Source of the DNA: Patescibacteria group bacterium
GTDB taxonomy: Bacteria; Patescibacteria; UBA1384; XYA2-FULL-43-10; 1-14-0-10-43-13
Length of the DNA stretch: 7,159 bases
Assembly: GCA_023484645.1 (NCBI GenBank)
Contig: JAMCZZ010000034.1
Span: forward strand, 1 to 7,159
Direction of reading: 5' to 3'
Below are positions 1-5,467 of the stretch, piece after piece. The number at the start of each line of letters is the position of its first letter. Position 1 is the stretch's first letter. The notes under the pieces are model-generated. The model had not been told where the DNA came from and searched no databases. It saw only the letters and a list, made by a program, of their open reading frames with translations. A program made the translations under genes and the position numbers.

Positions 1-81
1 GTGCTTGCCTCTTCACTATCGGATGAGCAAAGTATAAAGTTACTAAAACAAGAACTGCAAAAACTGCTTACTACACTGTAA
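1..81 (+). CDS. C-terminal end of an unidentified protein (partial)
   Basis: Frame 1 is open from the first base to a TAA at 79-81, giving 26 residues that end in QELQKLLTTL. The tail is lysine-, leucine- and glutamine-rich and probably an amphipathic helix. It is too short to assign to a family. It ends five bases before the hflX start on the same strand, so the two genes are probably co-transcribed. The GTG at position 1 could by chance look like a start, but a 26-residue gene at the window edge is less likely than a gene entering from the left. Confidence 0.55.
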   Translation: MLASSLSDEQSIKLLKQELQKLLTTL

Positions 82-86
82 ATATT

Positions 87-1202
87 ATGTTGAATTTAAA
101 AAAGATACTTCGGATATTACCGATTCACGTAGTTAACCCACGGATTGATGCCGAGAAATCAATAAGCATCGGAGAAGAGCTTGAGTCGCTTATTGCAACA
201 GTCGGTGGAGAAATCCCTGACAGGATAATCCAAAAAATGGAAAAACCCAACAATGCAACCTATATCGGAAAAGGGAAAGTAGAAGAAGTTGCACAAAAGA
301 TAAAAGGAAAACAAATCGATGTGGTTGTTCTAAATAGAATGGTAAAACCGCGCCAGGTTCACGCACTAAAAACGCAATTGCAGAAAGCAAAACCCGATAT
401 AGAAGTCTGGGATAGGGTAGACCTTATTTTGCATATTTTTGACAAACACGCCGCAACTCAGGAAGCAAAATTACAGATTGAACTAACGCGTATGAATTAT
501 ATGGGTCCAAGAATTTACGGAATGGGATTTATTTTGTCACGCCAGGGAGGAGGAATCGGAACTCTGGGAGTAGGTGAAACAAATACCGAACTTATGAAAC
601 GTCACTGGAGAGACGAAAAGAAAAAAATTACCGACCAGCTGGAAAAAATCACAAAAAGCCGCGAGCAACAATTGGATAGAAGAAAAAGAGCCGGATTTAA
701 AACTGTTTCTATTGTCGGTTATACAAATGCAGGCAAAACCTCGTTATTTAATTTGTTAACAGGAAAAAAGAATCTGGCAAAAAACGTACTGTTTGCAACG
801 CTGGACAGCAGTGTCGGAAAAATTTATATTGAGGATTTACATACGGAAGTTTTGGTAACCGATACGATTGGTTTTATCCGCGATTTACCGCCTCTTCTGA
901 TTAGCGCTTTTAAATCTACACTTCTGGAATCTATAAATGCCGATGTATTGCTGCATATAATTGATGTTTCAGATGCAGAAATAGATACTAAAATAGAAGT
1001 AGTTAACAATATTCTAAAAGAACTGGGAAGAGATACAGGTGATGTTGTATATGTGTTTAATAAAATTGATCTCGTCCCAAGCCTTAACAAAGAATCTTTT
1101 GTCGAAAAATATAAAAACTTCTCGCCTCTTTTTATCTCAACCAGGGAGAAAGAAGAAACCTTATCTTCAATCAATCAAATAATCAAACAAAAAATTCGCT
1201 AA
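87..1202 (+). CDS. hflX: HflX-family ribosome-associated GTPase
   Basis: HflX proteins bind the ribosomal 50S subunit and hydrolyse GTP; in studied bacteria they split stalled or hibernating 70S ribosomes under stress. The 371 residues show the HflX N-terminal domain (about 10-200), including the GKGK segment near 61-64 and the LILHIFDKHAATQEAKLQIEL helix region (113-133, family LILDIF...R..EGKLQVEL). The glycine-rich loop is at 154-164. The G domain follows: G1 GYTNAGKTS (211-219), G2 FATLD (236-240), G3 DTIGF (259-263), G4 NKID (325-328), and a G5-like ISTRE (350-354). It is shorter than the E. coli protein (426 residues), mostly at the C-terminus. The glycine-rich loop reads GGIGTLGVGET where the family usually has GGxGxRGPGET. 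ATG 87 lies five bases after the preceding stop, with no SD, so translation may depend on coupling. Its 3' end meets a convergent gene. Confidence 0.95.
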   Translation: MLNLKKILRILPIHVVNPRIDAEKSISIGEELESLIATVGGEIPDRIIQKMEKPNNATYIGKGKVEEVAQKIKGKQIDVVVLNRMVKPRQVHALKTQLQKAKPDIEVWDRVDLILHIFDKHAATQEAKLQIELTRMNYMGPRIYGMGFILSRQGGGIGTLGVGETNTELMKRHWRDEKKKITDQLEKITKSREQQLDRRKRAGFKTVSIVGYTNAGKTSLFNLLTGKKNLAKNVLFATLDSSVGKIYIEDLHTEVLVTDTIGFIRDLPPLLISAFKSTLLESINADVLLHIIDVSDAEIDTKIEVVNNILKELGRDTGDVVYVFNKIDLVPSLNKESFVEKYKNFSPLFISTREKEETLSSINQIIKQKIR

Positions 1203-1207
1203 AAAGT

Positions 1208-2554
1208 TTAGCTTAAAAACACACTAGCTAAAGATGCTGCAATTATAAAAGCCATTGAGCCTAAAAATTTCCAGGCAAATTCTCTGCTTCCCTGCATGAA
1301 ACTATAAACCGACTTCAAGATTAGATTAACTGCATTGGCTAAAATCAGTGCTAATACAGCTAAATTGTAGTTTATGCTCTTTCCGGCTAGCTCTGCCGCA
1401 TTGATTAAGACCGCATCAAGACCGCTTAATGCACCAAGCGCCGTTGTGATTAAGAAACCTGATGAACCGAAGAATTCAAGTGAAATTTTTGATAACAATC
1501 TTATAACAAGAAAGATTAATGCAAATTTTAACGCAAGACCTAAATTAATAATCTGCTTTTCTTTTAGAGATTTCTTAGTCTCACTCAGTCCGTCTTCAAT
1601 TTCATTTTCTCTTTTAAAATAAAAATATAATCCTGTTCCAAGCGAAGACAGAATTAAAAGAATAATAACAATTATACTTTGGCTTAATAATTCACTGTTA
1701 ATTGCTCCAATTATAATTGCTATCTGAAAGAAACTTGCCATATTGGAAAATATGGCAGATGAAACCAGAGGATTCACTACTTTTAGCTTTTTGCTTTGTC
1801 CGGCAATCGCTAATGTGGTGGCGGTAGACGAAATAAAACCGCCTGCAAGGCTTGTTAACAACCAACCCTTACTCTGCCCGATTGTGCGTTCCAGAAAGTG
1901 GCCTAGCAAATCAAGGCCGGTAATTAAAGCAACAATTGTCCAAAGCCTTGAAGGATTGATAATTTCGGTATCCTTAATTCTTTCCAAACTTAGTCCAAAA
2001 CTTTCAAACAACCTTCCCATGAATGGAATATCAGAAAATGTAATTGAGGTATTGGGAAGAAAAGGCAATATCAAAAGTGCAATGATTGCATAACTGGCAA
2101 AAGCATTAATTTCATTCCTATTTACATTTTTGACGATATCCTTAATCTCTGCTTTTCTGGACAGCAAAAACAGTAATATGACAGCAACAGCGATTATTAA
2201 TTGAATCGGTAAAGCCTCAACAGCAATTAAAAACCCGAGAATAAAAGTAAACAATAAAGAAATTTCTGTAGTAATGCCGATATCCCTGGTAATCCAGGTA
2301 TGGAAAATATAATAGGCTAGAAGAAGCATCCCGAAAATTGCGCCGATCAAAATAGTTAAGATCAAATAAGAGCCAATAACTAATCCGCTTAGGCAGCCAA
2401 GAATAGCAATAAGCGAAAATGACCTTAGACCTAAAGGAGCATATTGATCCTTAAAATTATCTGTTAATTTCTCAACTACTCTTTCTCTTTCAAGTCCAAT
2501 GACAACACCAATTGCCAGAGAAATTAATAATTTTAGTCCTTCATTTAATTCCAT
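1208..2554 (-). CDS. MgtC/SapB and DUF4010 fused integral membrane protein
   Basis: A 448-residue, very hydrophobic protein with about 12 predicted membrane segments by eye. The N-terminal part (about 5-135) is an MgtC/SapB domain, with GVVIGLERER (16-25), GLRSFSLIAILG (42-53) and DIGITTEISLLFTFILG (91-107). The C-terminal part (about 200-440) is a DUF4010 domain, with NPSRLWTIVALITGLDLLGH (200-219) and GWLLTSLAGGFISSTATTLA (230-249). This two-domain layout is a common and poorly characterised family. MgtC itself is tied to growth in low magnesium and to membrane energetics, but that role should not be assumed here. The only hydrophilic stretch is the linker near 313-335. The stop lies five bases beyond the convergent hflX stop. 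The ATG has no SD, but a TATAAT box lies 17 bases upstream. Confidence 0.9.
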   Translation of the reverse strand: MELNEGLKLLISLAIGVVIGLERERVVEKLTDNFKDQYAPLGLRSFSLIAILGCLSGLVIGSYLILTILIGAIFGMLLLAYYIFHTWITRDIGITTEISLLFTFILGFLIAVEALPIQLIIAVAVILLFLLSRKAEIKDIVKNVNRNEINAFASYAIIALLILPFLPNTSITFSDIPFMGRLFESFGLSLERIKDTEIINPSRLWTIVALITGLDLLGHFLERTIGQSKGWLLTSLAGGFISSTATTLAIAGQSKKLKVVNPLVSSAIFSNMASFFQIAIIIGAINSELLSQSIIVIILLILSSLGTGLYFYFKRENEIEDGLSETKKSLKEKQIINLGLALKFALIFLVIRLLSKISLEFFGSSGFLITTALGALSGLDAVLINAAELAGKSINYNLAVLALILANAVNLILKSVYSFMQGSREFAWKFLGSMAFIIAASLASVFLS

Positions 2555-2571
2555 AACTTGAATGTTGGTAT

Positions 2572-2599
2572 ATTATATTCCTAAATTTAAGAAATTCAA
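2572..2599 (-). promoter_or_regulatory. Candidate promoter of the MgtC/DUF4010 gene
   Basis: Read on the minus strand, TTGAAT (2599-2594) and a perfect TATAAT (2577-2572) are separated by 16 bases. Transcription would start near 2565, leaving a leader of about 10 bases before the ATG at 2554. The -35 box overlaps the last codons of the GIY-YIG gene. The region is AT-rich, so a chance match is possible. Confidence 0.45.
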
Positions 2600-2868
2600 A
2601 TATTTTTGCTTGGTATTTTAATGCCTTTGATCAGGTTTTCCTTTTTTGTTTTTGGCCATTTTTTCAATTCACATTCTCTTTTCATTGCCTTACTTCTTGA
2701 ATCATAATTCTCCGTGTAAACTAGTTCAAAAGAAGCAAAAGATCTTACATATTTTGCAGATTTACTGTTTTTGCTTTTATGTTCTTTTATTCTTTTTTCT
2801 AAATTATTTGTTTGTCCGATATAAAGGGTATTAGAAGACGTACGGAGAATATAAACAAAATATTGCAT
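2596..2868 (-). CDS. Small GIY-YIG nuclease-domain protein (YhbQ/UPF0213-like)
   Basis: A 90-residue protein that is essentially a single GIY-YIG domain, the metal-dependent nuclease fold also found in UvrC and homing endonucleases. The first motif is FVY (4-6) in place of GIY. The second is YIG (16-18) in LYIGQTNNLEKRIKEHK, which supplies the conserved Arg26 and His30. The likely metal-binding glutamate is Glu65 in AMKRECELKKW. Length and layout match the stand-alone family common in small bacterial genomes, whose cellular role is mostly unknown; some members cleave DNA in vitro. The stop is TGA. The gene lies 41 bases upstream of the MgtC/DUF4010 gene on the same strand and diverges from the uracil-DNA glycosylase gene, a loose DNA-repair pairing. 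Confidence 0.92.
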   Translation of the reverse strand: MQYFVYILRTSSNTLYIGQTNNLEKRIKEHKSKNSKSAKYVRSFASFELVYTENYDSRSKAMKRECELKKWPKTKKENLIKGIKIPSKNI

Positions 2869-2876
2869 TATTTCAT

Positions 2877-2882
2877 ATTATA
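2877..2882 (-). promoter_or_regulatory. -10 box of the GIY-YIG gene, near-leaderless
   Basis: On the minus strand the sequence reads TTGTATAAT, with a perfect TATAAT at 2882-2877. Eight bases separate it from the ATG at 2868, so the transcript would begin within one or two bases of the start codon. No SD site exists. This box is one arm of a 7-bp inverted repeat (ATTATAC at 2877-2883, GTATAAT at 2900-2906). Confidence 0.5.
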
Positions 2883-2900
2883 CAATGATATTATTTTAAG

Positions 2901-2906
2901 TATAAT
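2901..2906 (+). promoter_or_regulatory. -10 box of the uracil-DNA glycosylase gene, near-leaderless
   Basis: A perfect TATAAT within AAGTATAAT lies nine bases before the ATG at 2916, so the expected leader is about three bases or none. No SD site is present. Seventeen bases upstream is TTATAC (2878-2883), a poor -35 match that overlaps the opposing -10 box. The two divergent promoters therefore share symmetric parts. Confidence 0.5.
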
Positions 2907-2915
2907 CATTAGTAA

Positions 2916-3581
2916 ATGAGTAACGTAAAAATAGATCCAACCTGGAAAGCAGTTTTAAAAACAGAGTTTGATAAACCCTACTGGCTCTCATTGACCACAA
3001 CTATTCGTGATCAATATATAAAAACAACTGTCTATCCTCCCGCTAAAAACATTTTCCGGGCATTTGACCTTTGTCCCTTAGACAAGGTTAAAGTAGTAAT
3101 TGTGGGTCAGGATCCATACCATGGAGTACACCAGGCAAACGGATTATCTTTTTCTGTTAACGATGGAGTAGCGCTTCCTCCATCACTTCAGAATATATAT
3201 AAAGAGATTCATAACGACTTAGGAATTGTTCCATCTTCTTCAGGTGATCTTTCCCGCTGGGCAAGCCAGGGGGTTCTCATGCTTAATAGTGTGCTAACTG
3301 TACTGGCCGGCAAACCAGCTTCTCATGCTGGAATGGGATGGGAAGAATTTACAGACGCAGTCATTCAGGCGCTTAATACTAATCGTTCGCATATTGTTTA
3401 TCTTCTGTGGGGAAAATATGCGGAAAAGAAAGGGGAGTCAATTAATAGAAATAAAAATTTAGTATTAACTTCTGCCCATCCTTCCCCATATTCTGTATCT
3501 AACTTTTTTGGAAACCATCATTTTAGTAAATGTAATGAGTATCTAAAAGAATATGCTATTGAACCAATTAGTTGGTACTAA
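2916..3581 (+). CDS. ung: Uracil-DNA glycosylase, family 1
   Basis: This enzyme removes uracil from DNA by cutting the N-glycosidic bond, the first step of base-excision repair in the cytoplasm. The 221 residues match the usual length of about 220-230. The water-activating loop GQDPYH is at 64-69, with catalytic Asp66 and Tyr68, which excludes thymine. The uracil-stacking Phe79 is in GLSFSV. LMLNSVLTV (121-129) carries Asn124 for uracil recognition. HPSPYS (188-193) carries catalytic His188. The usual intercalating leucine of HPSPLS (Leu191 in E. coli) is Tyr192 here. All other active-site residues are present, so the enzyme should be active. It is divergent from the GIY-YIG gene and convergent with the cupin gene, with 26 bases between stops and no clear terminator hairpin. 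Confidence 0.96.
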   Translation: MSNVKIDPTWKAVLKTEFDKPYWLSLTTTIRDQYIKTTVYPPAKNIFRAFDLCPLDKVKVVIVGQDPYHGVHQANGLSFSVNDGVALPPSLQNIYKEIHNDLGIVPSSSGDLSRWASQGVLMLNSVLTVLAGKPASHAGMGWEEFTDAVIQALNTNRSHIVYLLWGKYAEKKGESINRNKNLVLTSAHPSPYSVSNFFGNHHFSKCNEYLKEYAIEPISWY

Positions 3582-3607
3582 ATATATGCCACTTTTAACT
3601 GGAGAAA

Positions 3608-3967
3608 CTACATATCTTTTGCGTAATTAATCATTCCAGTAATATCGATCATCACGGCTGGTTCACCTCCAACAGTCCAGGCATTATGTCCTGGTGGAAT
3701 TACACCAATATCTCCTGGCCCAAACTCCTCTGTTGTGCCATCGTTCATTCTGACATGCAGCCTTCCAGATAAATGATAGTTTGTATGTGGAGCTTGACAA
3801 CTTTCAGTTTTAGCAATTGGCTTAACCGATTCTGACCATTTCCAGCCAGGTTCAAATGTAGCTAGCCCAAAAGTTACCCCTTCAAGTTTGACTAATTCAA
3901 CTTTACCATTAGGGAAGCTTCGTGTCTCATCAGGCTTATCCATACTCTTTTTCTGCATTTTAGCCAT
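3608..3967 (-). CDS. Small single-domain cupin protein
   Basis: A 119-residue protein with one cupin beta-barrel (about 35-110). The first motif region is CQAPHTNYHLSGRLHVRMNDG (57-77), with His61 and His65 as candidate metal ligands. The second is GPGDIGVIPPGHNAW (83-97), with His94. Similar small cupins with CQxxHxGYxxSGRxHVRMDDG and PPGHDAWVVGDEP are widespread in soil bacteria; their substrate is unknown. I chose ATG 3967 over the GTG at 3976 that extends the frame, because AGAGGTG (3980-3974) is a good SD site six bases before ATG 3967 and would itself contain that GTG. The SD-led start differs from the neighbouring leaderless-looking genes and may point to transfer. A 14-bp palindrome lies just upstream. 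Confidence 0.88.
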   Translation of the reverse strand: MAKMQKKSMDKPDETRSFPNGKVELVKLEGVTFGLATFEPGWKWSESVKPIAKTESCQAPHTNYHLSGRLHVRMNDGTTEEFGPGDIGVIPPGHNAWTVGGEPAVMIDITGMINYAKDM

Positions 3968-3973
3968 TCTTTT

Positions 3974-3980
3974 CACCTCT
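3974..3980 (-). promoter_or_regulatory. Shine-Dalgarno site that sets the cupin start
   Basis: On the minus strand this is AGAGGTG, one base off the ideal GGAGGTG, with six bases to the ATG at 3967. It argues against the in-frame GTG at 3976, which lies inside the site. Confidence 0.7.
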
Positions 3981-3988
3981 TTCTATAA

Positions 3989-4002
3989 ACTATTTAAATA
4001 GT
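3989..4002. promoter_or_regulatory. 14-bp perfect palindrome, candidate operator for the cupin gene
   Basis: ACTATTTAAATAGT is its own reverse complement and sits 22 bases upstream of the cupin start, in its leader or promoter. That position suits a repressor dimer site. No regulator gene is nearby, and the sequence is AT-rich, so this remains a candidate. Confidence 0.35.
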
Positions 4003-4080
4003 ATGTTTTGAGTATAAAAATAAGGTTATAGTTTAGTAAGAATCAAATTTGAAGGTAATGGACTAGACCGGCTTGATTGA

Positions 4081-4101
4081 CTAAAACAGAAGAATTTTCA
4101 C
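4081..4101 (-). CDS. Seven-codon micro-ORF with strong Shine-Dalgarno
   Basis: On the minus strand, AAGGAGGAG (its GGAGG core at 4111-4107) lies five bases before a GTG at 4101. This opens a frame reading VKILLF and then TAG. It is the strongest SD in the window, yet the frame is only six residues. It lies in the probable 5' leader of the cupin gene, 113 bases upstream of its ATG, so a leader peptide is possible. It could equally be the start of a decayed gene, or chance. An extended -10 box lies at 4147-4139. Confidence 0.25.
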   Translation of the reverse strand: MKILLF

Positions 4102-4138
4102 AAACTCCTCCTTCTAAGATCGTTATTACCATGATAAA

Positions 4139-4147
4139 AGTATACCA
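4139..4147 (-). promoter_or_regulatory. Candidate extended -10 promoter toward the micro-ORF and cupin gene
   Basis: The minus strand reads TGGTATACT, which fits the extended -10 form TGnTATAAT with one mismatch. Transcription would start near 4132, 21 bases before the GGAGG core and on the same strand as the cupin gene. No good -35 box is seen. Confidence 0.3.
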
Positions 4148-4182
4148 AGAGTTCTAAGAAACATATCTATATGAGATTTTAA

Positions 4183-4211
4183 TTGTAGTCTCGATCTTAT
4201 TTTGGTAAAAT
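4183..4211 (+). promoter_or_regulatory. Candidate promoter of tRNA-Gln
   Basis: TTGTAG (4183-4188) and TAAAAT (4206-4211) are 17 bases apart. The predicted transcript start, about 4218, is a few bases before the mature tRNA 5' end at 4222. The -35 box is weak. Confidence 0.4.
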
Positions 4212-4221
4212 GAATATGCAT

Positions 4222-4292
4222 TGCTGGATCGTCTAATGGTAGGACAACGGACTTTGGATCCGTTTATCTTGGTTCGAATCCAGGTCCAGCAG
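4222..4292 (+). tRNA. tRNA-Gln (anticodon UUG)
   Basis: A full cloverleaf can be folded. The acceptor stem is TGCTGGA (4222-4228) with TCCAGCA (4285-4291). The D stem is GTCT (4231-4234) with GGAC (4242-4245). The anticodon stem is ACGGA (4247-4251) with TCCGT (4259-4263), around the seven-base loop CTTTGGA, whose bases 4254-4256 (TTG) read the glutamine codon CAA. The variable loop has four bases. The T stem is CTTGG with CCAGG, around TTCGAAT. The discriminator base is G4292, as usual for tRNA-Gln. The bases after it are CAA, so the 3' CCA is not encoded and must be added by the CCA-adding enzyme. The downstream sequence resembles the 3' end of 23S rRNA. Confidence 0.95.
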
Positions 4293-4325
4293 CAAGACTG
4301 GATACTAATCGACCGTAAGCTCTAA
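4291..4325 (+). other. Fragment resembling the 3' terminus of 23S rRNA
   Basis: Bases 4295-4325 include GGATACTAATCGACCGTAAG. From memory this aligns with the last bases of bacterial 23S rRNA: CCGGTACTAATGAACCGTGAGG in E. coli, and GATACTAATCGATCGAGG in B. subtilis, with which it shares the 12-mer GATACTAATCGA. The preceding AGCAAGAC can be aligned with the GAGCTGAC/GAGCTAAC that comes before it in 23S. There is no 23S body upstream; the fragment abuts the end of tRNA-Gln. I read it as an rRNA operon remnant or a recombination scar. It is short, so chance similarity or an assembly join cannot be excluded. Confidence 0.5.
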
Positions 4326-4378
4326 AAAAGCCGATTCTGCTTGCTAAGTGTCATATTATTTTAAATAGTCTCGGATCG

Positions 4379-4404
4379 TATGCTAGTAGCTCAGTCTGTA
4401 TAAA
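4379..4404 (+). other. Possible degenerate tRNA 5' fragment
   Basis: TAGCTCAGTCTGTA (4387-4400) matches the conserved T8-A9 and D-arm start of many tRNAs (TAGCTCAGTNGGTAGAGC). The D stem is not completed and no anticodon or T arm follows. It could be the broken start of a tRNA or a chance match. It sits directly upstream of the oxidoreductase gene and overlaps its likely -10 box. Confidence 0.25.
4399..4404 (+). promoter_or_regulatory. -10 box of the oxidoreductase operon, leaderless spacing
   Basis: TGTATAAAG contains TATAAA at 4399-4404, exactly six bases before ATG 4411. The expected transcript start falls on the start codon. No SD is present and no good -35 box is seen. The same spacing recurs at 6547-6552. 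Confidence 0.4.
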
Positions 4405-4410
4405 GTTTTA

Positions 4411-5451
4411 ATGAATATTTCGTATAACTCAAAAGATGATATGAAAGCAATTGTGTATACCAAATACGGACCCCCAGAAGTACTTCAGCTTAAAGAGATA
4501 CAGAAACCCTCCCCAAAAGATCACGAAGTTCTTATCAAAGTTCACGCAACCTCTGTAAACTATGGAGATCTTGCGGCGCGAAATTTCAAAGCAATCACTC
4601 CTCACAAATTCAACATGCCTTTTCTTTTTTGGCTCATAGCAAAAATGACTTTTGGTCTTAGACAACCCAGAATAACCATCCTGGGGAGTGAGTTTGCAGG
4701 GGAGATCGCGACGATCGGCAAAGATGTAAAGCGTTTCAAGAAAGGTGATCGGGTTTTTGGATTTCCCGGACCGAGTTTTGGTGCATATGCTGAATATCTT
4801 TGTATGCATGAAAATAGTGTTTTGGCAATAAAACCATCCAATATGACCTATGAAGAAGCCGCTATAGTACCCTATGGAGCCATCATAGCCTTGAATTTAT
4901 TGCGCAAAATGAATATGCAACCGGGTCAAAAGGTTTTAATCAATGGAGCCAGTGGTGGGATAGGTTCAGCCGCGGTGCAGATTGCCAAATACTTCGGAGC
5001 AGAAGTAACAGGCGTCTGTGGTAGTCCGAGATTAAAATTTGTAAAATCTCTAGGTGCAGATAAAGTTATTGATTACACGAAAGAGGACTTTACAAAAAAT
5101 GGTGAAACCTATGATTTAATTTTTGATATCTTAGGTAGGAGTTCGTTTTCGCGGTGTAAAGACTCCCTAAAGCAAAAGGGTCGATATCTTTTATCCAGCT
5201 TCAAGATGAAACAGCTTTTTCAAATGTTATGGACTTCAATATTCGGCAGCAAGAAAGTAATTTGTGCAATCGCACCTTGCGGTGTTGAGGATTTAATGTC
5301 CGTCAAGGAGTTGATTGAGAAGGGGAAGATCAAGATAATTATAAATAAGCGCTTTATACTGGAACAAGCAGCCCAGGCTCACAAGTACGTCGAAGAAGGG
5401 CGCAAACAGGGATATGTAGTAATAACCCTGAATCACAGTAATGAAATTTAA
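4411..5451 (+). CDS. NAD(P)-dependent alcohol dehydrogenase / quinone oxidoreductase-like protein (MDR superfamily)
   Basis: A zinc-independent medium-chain dehydrogenase/reductase, expected to be cytoplasmic and to pass hydride from NADPH to a quinone, enone or similar carbonyl; the true substrate is unknown. Numbered from ATG 4411 (346 residues), the GroES-like domain is about 11-140, with [11 protein letters not shown] (48-58), [13 protein letters not shown] (91-103) and [20 protein letters not shown] (111-130). The Rossmann domain carries [17 protein letters not shown] (177-193) and [14 protein letters not shown] (214-227). The C-terminus has the family helix [16 protein letters not shown] (323-338). 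The four-cysteine structural zinc site is missing. Homologues usually begin at [15 protein letters not shown], which is codon 11 here (ATG 4441). ATG 4411 is kept because a -10 box sits at exact leaderless distance; 4441 is a real alternative. It is the first gene of a three-gene operon. Confidence 0.9.
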   Translation: MNISYNSKDDMKAIVYTKYGPPEVLQLKEIQKPSPKDHEVLIKVHATSVNYGDLAARNFKAITPHKFNMPFLFWLIAKMTFGLRQPRITILGSEFAGEIATIGKDVKRFKKGDRVFGFPGPSFGAYAEYLCMHENSVLAIKPSNMTYEEAAIVPYGAIIALNLLRKMNMQPGQKVLINGASGGIGSAAVQIAKYFGAEVTGVCGSPRLKFVKSLGADKVIDYTKEDFTKNGETYDLIFDILGRSSFSRCKDSLKQKGRYLLSSFKMKQLFQMLWTSIFGSKKVICAIAPCGVEDLMSVKELIEKGKIKIIINKRFILEQAAQAHKYVEEGRKQGYVVITLNHSNEI

Positions 5452-5457
5452 TACAAT

Positions 5458-5462
5458 GGAGA
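5458..5462 (+). promoter_or_regulatory. Shine-Dalgarno site that sets the DUF6326 start
   Basis: GGAGA lies five bases before ATG 5468. The in-frame ATGs at 5441 and 5456 have no SD, so 5468 is the preferred start. Confidence 0.6.
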
Positions 5463-5467
5463 AAGCA

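Noticed and set aside
1207..1232. TTTAGC...GCTAAA inverted repeat near the hflX/MgtC-DUF4010 convergent ends as a terminator
   Set aside because: The stem is only 6 bp, AT-rich, with a 14-base loop and no following T-run; it lies inside the last codons of the minus-strand gene.
1743..2093. Plus-strand open frame of 116 codons opposite the MgtC/DUF4010 gene
   Set aside because: It is antisense to a well-supported membrane protein and shows no recognisable domain. The same applies to the other long antisense frames at 824-1174, 2646-2834, 4429-4809 and 5293-5592.
2596..2598. TGA reassigned to glycine, as in some CPR lineages
   Set aside because: TGA ends the GIY-YIG gene and the DUF4386 gene at natural lengths, and no TGA occurs inside the conserved genes. 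The odd internal stop in the window is TAA, not TGA.
3968..3976. GTG 3976 as the cupin start (122 residues)
   Set aside because: The GTG lies inside the SD site AGAGGTG that serves ATG 3967, and it adds only Met-Lys-Arg with no family support.
4115..4199. 8-bp inverted repeat TAAGATCG / CGATCTTA
   Set aside because: The arms are 69 bases apart and do not extend; an 8-bp match is expected by chance in a region this size.
4291..4345. Two-part hairpin (AGCAAG/CTTGCT and AATCG/CGATT) as the tRNA terminator
   Set aside because: It has a 10/3 asymmetric internal loop, a 20-base end loop and no T-run. The first arm is better explained by the 23S-like sequence.
4326..4380. 5S rRNA or the rest of an rRNA operon after the 23S-like fragment
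   Set aside because: No 5S-like sequence is visible; the stretch is AT-rich with no conserved rRNA core.
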